A stretch of DNA of 64,000 nucleotides from Deinococcus sp. Leaf326 (GTDB taxonomy: Bacteria; Deinococcota; Deinococci; Deinococcales; Deinococcaceae). This document shows positions 60,957 to 64,000 of the stretch, piece by piece. Below the pieces are notes generated by a model. That model made no database searches. It saw nothing but the letters and a program-made list of their open reading frames with translations, and had not been told where the DNA came from. Where the stretch lies: positions 147,060 to 211,059 of the forward strand of contig NZ_LMOM01000076.1 in assembly GCF_001424185.1 (NCBI RefSeq). Direction: 5' to 3'. Numbering within the stretch: the first letter of the stretch is position 1; each line of letters begins with the position of its first letter. The position numbers and the translations under genes were made by a program.

Positions 60957-63192
60957 GGGGCGCAGGGGTGACGGGCAGGGCCTTGCTCGCCGCCTGACTC
61001 TTCCAGCTCAGCAGGCGCAGGGCGTTCGCGGTGACCAGAGCAGTGGCCCCGGTGTCTGCCAGGATCGCCATCCACAGGTTGGTGTAGCCCAGCAGGGTCG
61101 TGACGAGGAAGATGGCCTTGAGGCCCAGCGCAAAGGCGATGTTGACCTTGATATTTCCCATCGTGGCGCGTGAGAGAACCACCAGGTCGACCACGCCCGT
61201 GACGCGCTCCTGAAGCAATGCGGCATCTGCGGTTTCCAATGCGACGTCGGTGCCGCCGCCCATGGCGATACCGACATCACTCTGTGCCAGAGCCGGCGCG
61301 TCGTTGATGCCGTCCCCGACCATGGCCACGCCGCCCTGGGCTTTCAGTTCGGCGATGATGCGAAGTTTGTCTTCGGGAAGCAGTTCGGCCTGCACATCCA
61401 GTCCCAGGTCGCGGGCGATGGCCTGACCTGTACGGGCATTGTCGCCGGTCAGCATGACCGTGTTCACACCCAGAGCGTGCAGCTGGGCCAGCGCGGCGCG
61501 CGCGTCCGGTCGGGGCTCGTCGCGAATGGCGATCACCCCGAGCGGTGTCCGGCCCTCCAGCACCACGACAGCGGTCCGGCCCTGTTCCTCAAAGGAGGTG
61601 ATGGCGCGGCTGAGCTCGGCACTTAAGGGGGCCAGGGTCGCCGCGTGGCGAGGCGAGATGACACTCAGGACGCGGCCCTCGACCGTGGCAGTCGCGCCTT
61701 TCCCTGGCAGGGCCTGGGCTTCCGTAGCAGGGGGGACGGCGATCTGACTTTCCTGCGCGGCCTGGGTGATGGCCCTGGCGAGCGGATGGCTACTGCCGGA
61801 TTCGACGGCCGCCGCGAGGCGCAGCACTTCGGCGCGGTCCAGGCCCTGTCCGAGGACGTCCGTGACTCTGGGTTTCCCGGCGGTGAGGGTACCGGTCTTG
61901 TCGAAGGCGATGGTCTTGACACTTCCGATCGTTTCCAGGGCGCCGCCCCCCTTGATGAGGAGACCACGCCGGGTACCGGCACTGATGGCACTGGTGATAG
62001 AGGCGGGAACGCTGAGCACCAGCGCGCAGGGACAGCCGATCAGGAGCAGGCTGATTCCCTTGTACAGCCAGTCATGCCACGCGCCCCCGAGCGCCAGGGG
62101 CGGCACCAGAATCACCAGTGCCGAGACCAACACCACGCCCGGCGTGTACCACCGGCTGAAACGGTCGATGAAGCGGGCGGTCGGCGCCTTGTTGCCCTCG
62201 GCCTCCTCGACCATGTGGATGATGCGGGCGATGGTGTTGTCGTGGGCGGCCTTCTCAACCTGAATAGCCAGGACGCCGTCGGTATTGATGCTCCCGGCGA
62301 AGACCATGTCGCCGGCACTTTTGTTGACGGGCACGCTCTCTCCAGTGACCGGACTGTCGTCGAGACTGGAGGTGCCGCGGAGGATCCTGCCGTCTGCGGG
62401 CACACGCGCGCCCGGGTTGACCTGCACGGTCTGACCCACCTGGAGTTGATCGGCAGGCACTTCACGGGTGCCTGTTCCTTCGACGAGGAGGGCAGTCTTG
62501 GGTGCCAGGGCGGCGAGAGCCTGAATCCCCGCGCGGGCCCGGCCAGCCGCGACGCCTTCGAGAAGTTCGCCGATGGCGAAGAAGAACACCACGACGGCCC
62601 CTTCCGGGGCTTCACCGATGGCAACGGCGCCAATGGCTGCGAGACTGACAAGCATGTTGATGCTGAAGGGATCGCCGAGACGGGCACTGGCGACGGCCTT
62701 CCTGGCCAGTGGCCAGACACCCAGAAGGGTTGCGGCGATGTACCCAGCGGTCGCGAACCGGGGTTCGACGAAACCGAACAGCCAGGCAGCCAACAACAGA
62801 ATCCCGGAGGTGACGACCAGGCGGCCTTGTCCAGTCCGGTACCAGGGGGTGCCCGCAGGAGCGACCTCATGGGTGTGGCCTGCGTGGTCGTGCCCCGCAT
62901 GATCGTGCGCTTTGGGGGCACCAGTGACGGCCGTGGGGGCCTGGCTCAACAGGGAGGGGGTATAGCCGAGGGCCTTCAGATTTTTTTCCAGTGCGGTGCG
63001 GGAGGTCTGGTGCTCGTCGAGGTGCAGGGTCAGGGTCTGCTTAGTGAAACTGGTTTTGACCCCCTCGGTTCCCGGAAGAGTGCCTACCATGCGCTCGACC
63101 TTGACGACACAGCTGGCGCAGTCCATACCGTCCACGAAGTACGTGAGCGGCTGGGAGGTGCCTGAACGATCCGAGGGAGGCCGAGAGGTCAT
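60946..63192 (-). CDS. Zn/Cd-type P1B ATPase (heavy-metal exporter)
   Basis: 748 residues. N-terminal metal-binding domain GMDCASC (Cys25, Cys28), a His-rich linker KAHDHAGHDHAGHTH (94-108), the TGE loop (TGES, 283-286), the CPC motif (387-389), phosphorylated Asp431 in DKTGT, SSHP and GDGINDAPAL. The C-terminal membrane segment LADTGATALVTANALRLL matches ZntA/CadA rather than copper pumps. It exports divalent metal such as Zn, Cd or Pb. No ArsR/MerR regulator is adjacent. Confidence 0.92.
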   Translation of the reverse strand: MTSRPPSDRSGTSQPLTYFVDGMDCASCVVKVERMVGTLPGTEGVKTSFTKQTLTLHLDEHQTSRTALEKNLKALGYTPSLLSQAPTAVTGAPKAHDHAGHDHAGHTHEVAPAGTPWYRTGQGRLVVTSGILLLAAWLFGFVEPRFATAGYIAATLLGVWPLARKAVASARLGDPFSINMLVSLAAIGAVAIGEAPEGAVVVFFFAIGELLEGVAAGRARAGIQALAALAPKTALLVEGTGTREVPADQLQVGQTVQVNPGARVPADGRILRGTSSLDDSPVTGESVPVNKSAGDMVFAGSINTDGVLAIQVEKAAHDNTIARIIHMVEEAEGNKAPTARFIDRFSRWYTPGVVLVSALVILVPPLALGGAWHDWLYKGISLLLIGCPCALVLSVPASITSAISAGTRRGLLIKGGGALETIGSVKTIAFDKTGTLTAGKPRVTDVLGQGLDRAEVLRLAAAVESGSSHPLARAITQAAQESQIAVPPATEAQALPGKGATATVEGRVLSVISPRHAATLAPLSAELSRAITSFEEQGRTAVVVLEGRTPLGVIAIRDEPRPDARAALAQLHALGVNTVMLTGDNARTGQAIARDLGLDVQAELLPEDKLRIIAELKAQGGVAMVGDGINDAPALAQSDVGIAMGGGTDVALETADAALLQERVTGVVDLVVLSRATMGNIKVNIAFALGLKAIFLVTTLLGYTNLWMAILADTGATALVTANALRLLSWKSQAASKALPVTPAPRAT

Positions 63193-63198
63193 GAATTT

Positions 63199-63204
63199 AT
63201 TATA
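63199..63204 (-). promoter_or_regulatory. Leaderless -10 box (TATAAT) of the P-ATPase gene
   Basis: A perfect TATAAT ends 6 nt before the ATG at 63192. Upstream on the minus strand, ATATGAATGACTGCTCA gives an imperfect inverted repeat overlapping the promoter, suitable for a metal-responsive repressor. Confidence 0.65.
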
Positions 63205-63510
63205 CCTGAGCAGTCATTCATATGTTGTGATACTTCCTGATCACTGTCATCCCTCAAAGGTGCTCCCTGTCAGTGTGATTCTCTGTGCTCTATCGCTATC
63301 CTTGTTCCACTCTCTATACCCATGAAACAACCGGAACCCACCGGCACCAGCAGGAACGATCTCGACTCCGTCTCGACCTAGTCGCACTTTCCAGCACATC
63401 CCTATTCCGGTTGTCCCTTAGATGAGAGGAACGCGCCGAACCTATTCCAGTTCGGCGCGTTCTCGATTTCATTCCGCGCGCTGGCACTTAATTGCCTCCC
63501 GTCAGTTGGA
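63205..63510. other. AT-richer spacer with terminator-like hairpin
   Basis: About 300 bp without a supportable gene. It holds the upstream side of the P-ATPase promoter and, at 63429-63462, a strong hairpin. Confidence 0.4.
63429..63462 (+). terminator. Terminator-like hairpin before the right-edge operon
   Basis: Perfect 13-bp stem (63429-63441 with 63450-63462), 8-nt loop, followed by TCGATTTCATT. No gene on the plus strand lies directly upstream, so it may insulate the right-edge genes or terminate an unannotated RNA. Confidence 0.65.
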
Positions 63511-63711
63511 CCCCTGCTGCACTACCTGCTGCGCCCCGGCGCGGTGAAGTCGCGCTCGGAAGGTAACGTAAGCGAGCAGTATGCGGACCTCACGCCCACC
63601 ATCGAGCGACTGCGGGACCTCGAGGTCGAGTGGACGGCCCACCGGCTGCCCAGTGAGGCCGCGCCCGACCCCGACACCTTCGACAGCTCAATCACCTGGG
63701 GCGGTTACTGA
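63511..63711 (+). pseudogene. Probable 5'-truncated gene, possibly phage-derived
   Basis: An open frame ends TSSITWGGY-like (DSSITWGGY) at the TGA 63709-63711. The coding-like part, from about PLLHYLLRPGAVKSRSEG to RLRDLEVEWTAHRLP, has no good start; only GTG at 63544 is possible. It overlaps the next gene by TGATG. The small-gene packing suggests phage or phage-like origin, but no family was recognised. Confidence 0.4.
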
Positions 63712-63971
63712 TGCTCCGCTCGGCGTTTCAGGAAGAGGAAGTGCTGCTGCTCATCCTGACCCTCGGCCCCACAGGGCCGCTTGGCGGGAAGGGCACGCCC
63801 AGTTACAGCCCCGACGCGACGCTGAGCGGTCTGGTGACTCCCCTGGGGGCGCAGGAGGCCGTCAAGCTTGGCCTGAGCACCACGGCGACCGCCCCACCCG
63901 CGCCGCCGGACGCGCCGGAGGCCACGGCGCCGGTCGTCGAAGTCCCCAAGGAGGCTGACAAGGATGCCTGA
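63711..63971 (+). CDS. Small hypothetical protein in packed operon
   Basis: 86 residues, start ATG overlapping the preceding stop. N-terminus is hydrophobic and Gly-rich (EVLLLILTLGPTGPLGGKG), the rest is Ala/Pro-rich and ends acidic/basic (EVPKEADKDA). No family recognised. The next gene begins inside its end at 63964. Confidence 0.5.
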   Translation: MLRSAFQEEEVLLLILTLGPTGPLGGKGTPSYSPDATLSGLVTPLGAQEAVKLGLSTTATAPPAPPDAPEATAPVVEVPKEADKDA

Positions 63972-64000
63972 TCTCTCGGCCCACTGGGACGGCTGGTACA
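63964..64000 (+). CDS. Start of next gene (partial)
   Basis: ATG at 63964 (MPDLSAHWDGWY) overlaps the end of the previous gene and runs off the window. AAGGAGG lies upstream (63947-63953). Too short to identify. Confidence 0.4.
   Translation, partial: MPDLSAHWDGWY

Noticed and set aside
63205..63225. ArsR/SmtB-type operator upstream of the P-ATPase
   Set aside because: The inverted symmetry is imperfect and no ArsR gene is near, so it is mentioned only with the promoter.

Overview
The window is about 65-70% GC and looks like a Deinococcus chromosome. The clues are a sigma-type chaperone-usher pilus with spore-coat-U-like pilins, a manganese catalase, a spore-photoproduct-lyase-like radical SAM protein, a CASTOR/POLLUX-type channel, and several genes with a TANNNT box exactly 6 nt before the ATG and no Shine-Dalgarno, the leaderless arrangement described in Deinococcus. 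Genus is an inference; no rRNA or species marker is present.

Left third (1-28 kb): a GH18-like glycosidase cut by the window edge, a GAF/PAS histidine kinase, the channel, an aldo/keto reductase, a DUF5996 protein, a YciF/DUF892 protein, a PepSY-TM/DUF2271/ApbE redox operon, a GH15 glucoamylase preceded by a decayed N-terminal fragment of glucose-6-phosphate dehydrogenase, a peptide-type ABC importer (binding protein and two permeases, no ATPase) followed by an FAD oxidoreductase, an MBL-fold hydrolase, a FixL/FixJ-like pair next to a secreted HbpS/GlcG-like protein, an ankyrin protein, a secreted-repeat protein, and a MarR-DHA2 efflux operon.

Middle (28-49 kb): divergent leaderless genes (a CheY-like regulator and a small hypothetical), an FRG-domain protein with a possible ribbon-helix-helix partner, an SDR, an AT-richer stretch with an amino-acid importer lacking its ATPase, a palindromic element, alkaline phosphatase followed by a DUF3299-like/ABC ATPase/MacB-like permease cluster resembling zinc-linked clusters elsewhere, a translationally coupled aminotransferase/zinc-ribbon/MMSDH operon (beta-alanine or related catabolism), a deacetylase-DedA pair, Mn-catalase, an APC permease and a subtilisin-like lipoprotein protease.

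Right third (49-64 kb): a 1.2-kb AT-rich gene desert holding a MITE-like inverted-repeat element, two small genes, the chaperone-usher pilus locus, a short PAAR-DUF4255-small membrane protein cassette like parts of extracellular contractile injection systems, tRNA-Leu(CAA), a WGxxGxxG-type surface protein, a helicase remnant, the radical SAM protein, a Zn/Cd-type P-ATPase with a likely leaderless promoter, and at the right edge the start of a tightly packed, possibly phage-derived operon. No CRISPR array, rRNA or intact insertion sequence was seen.
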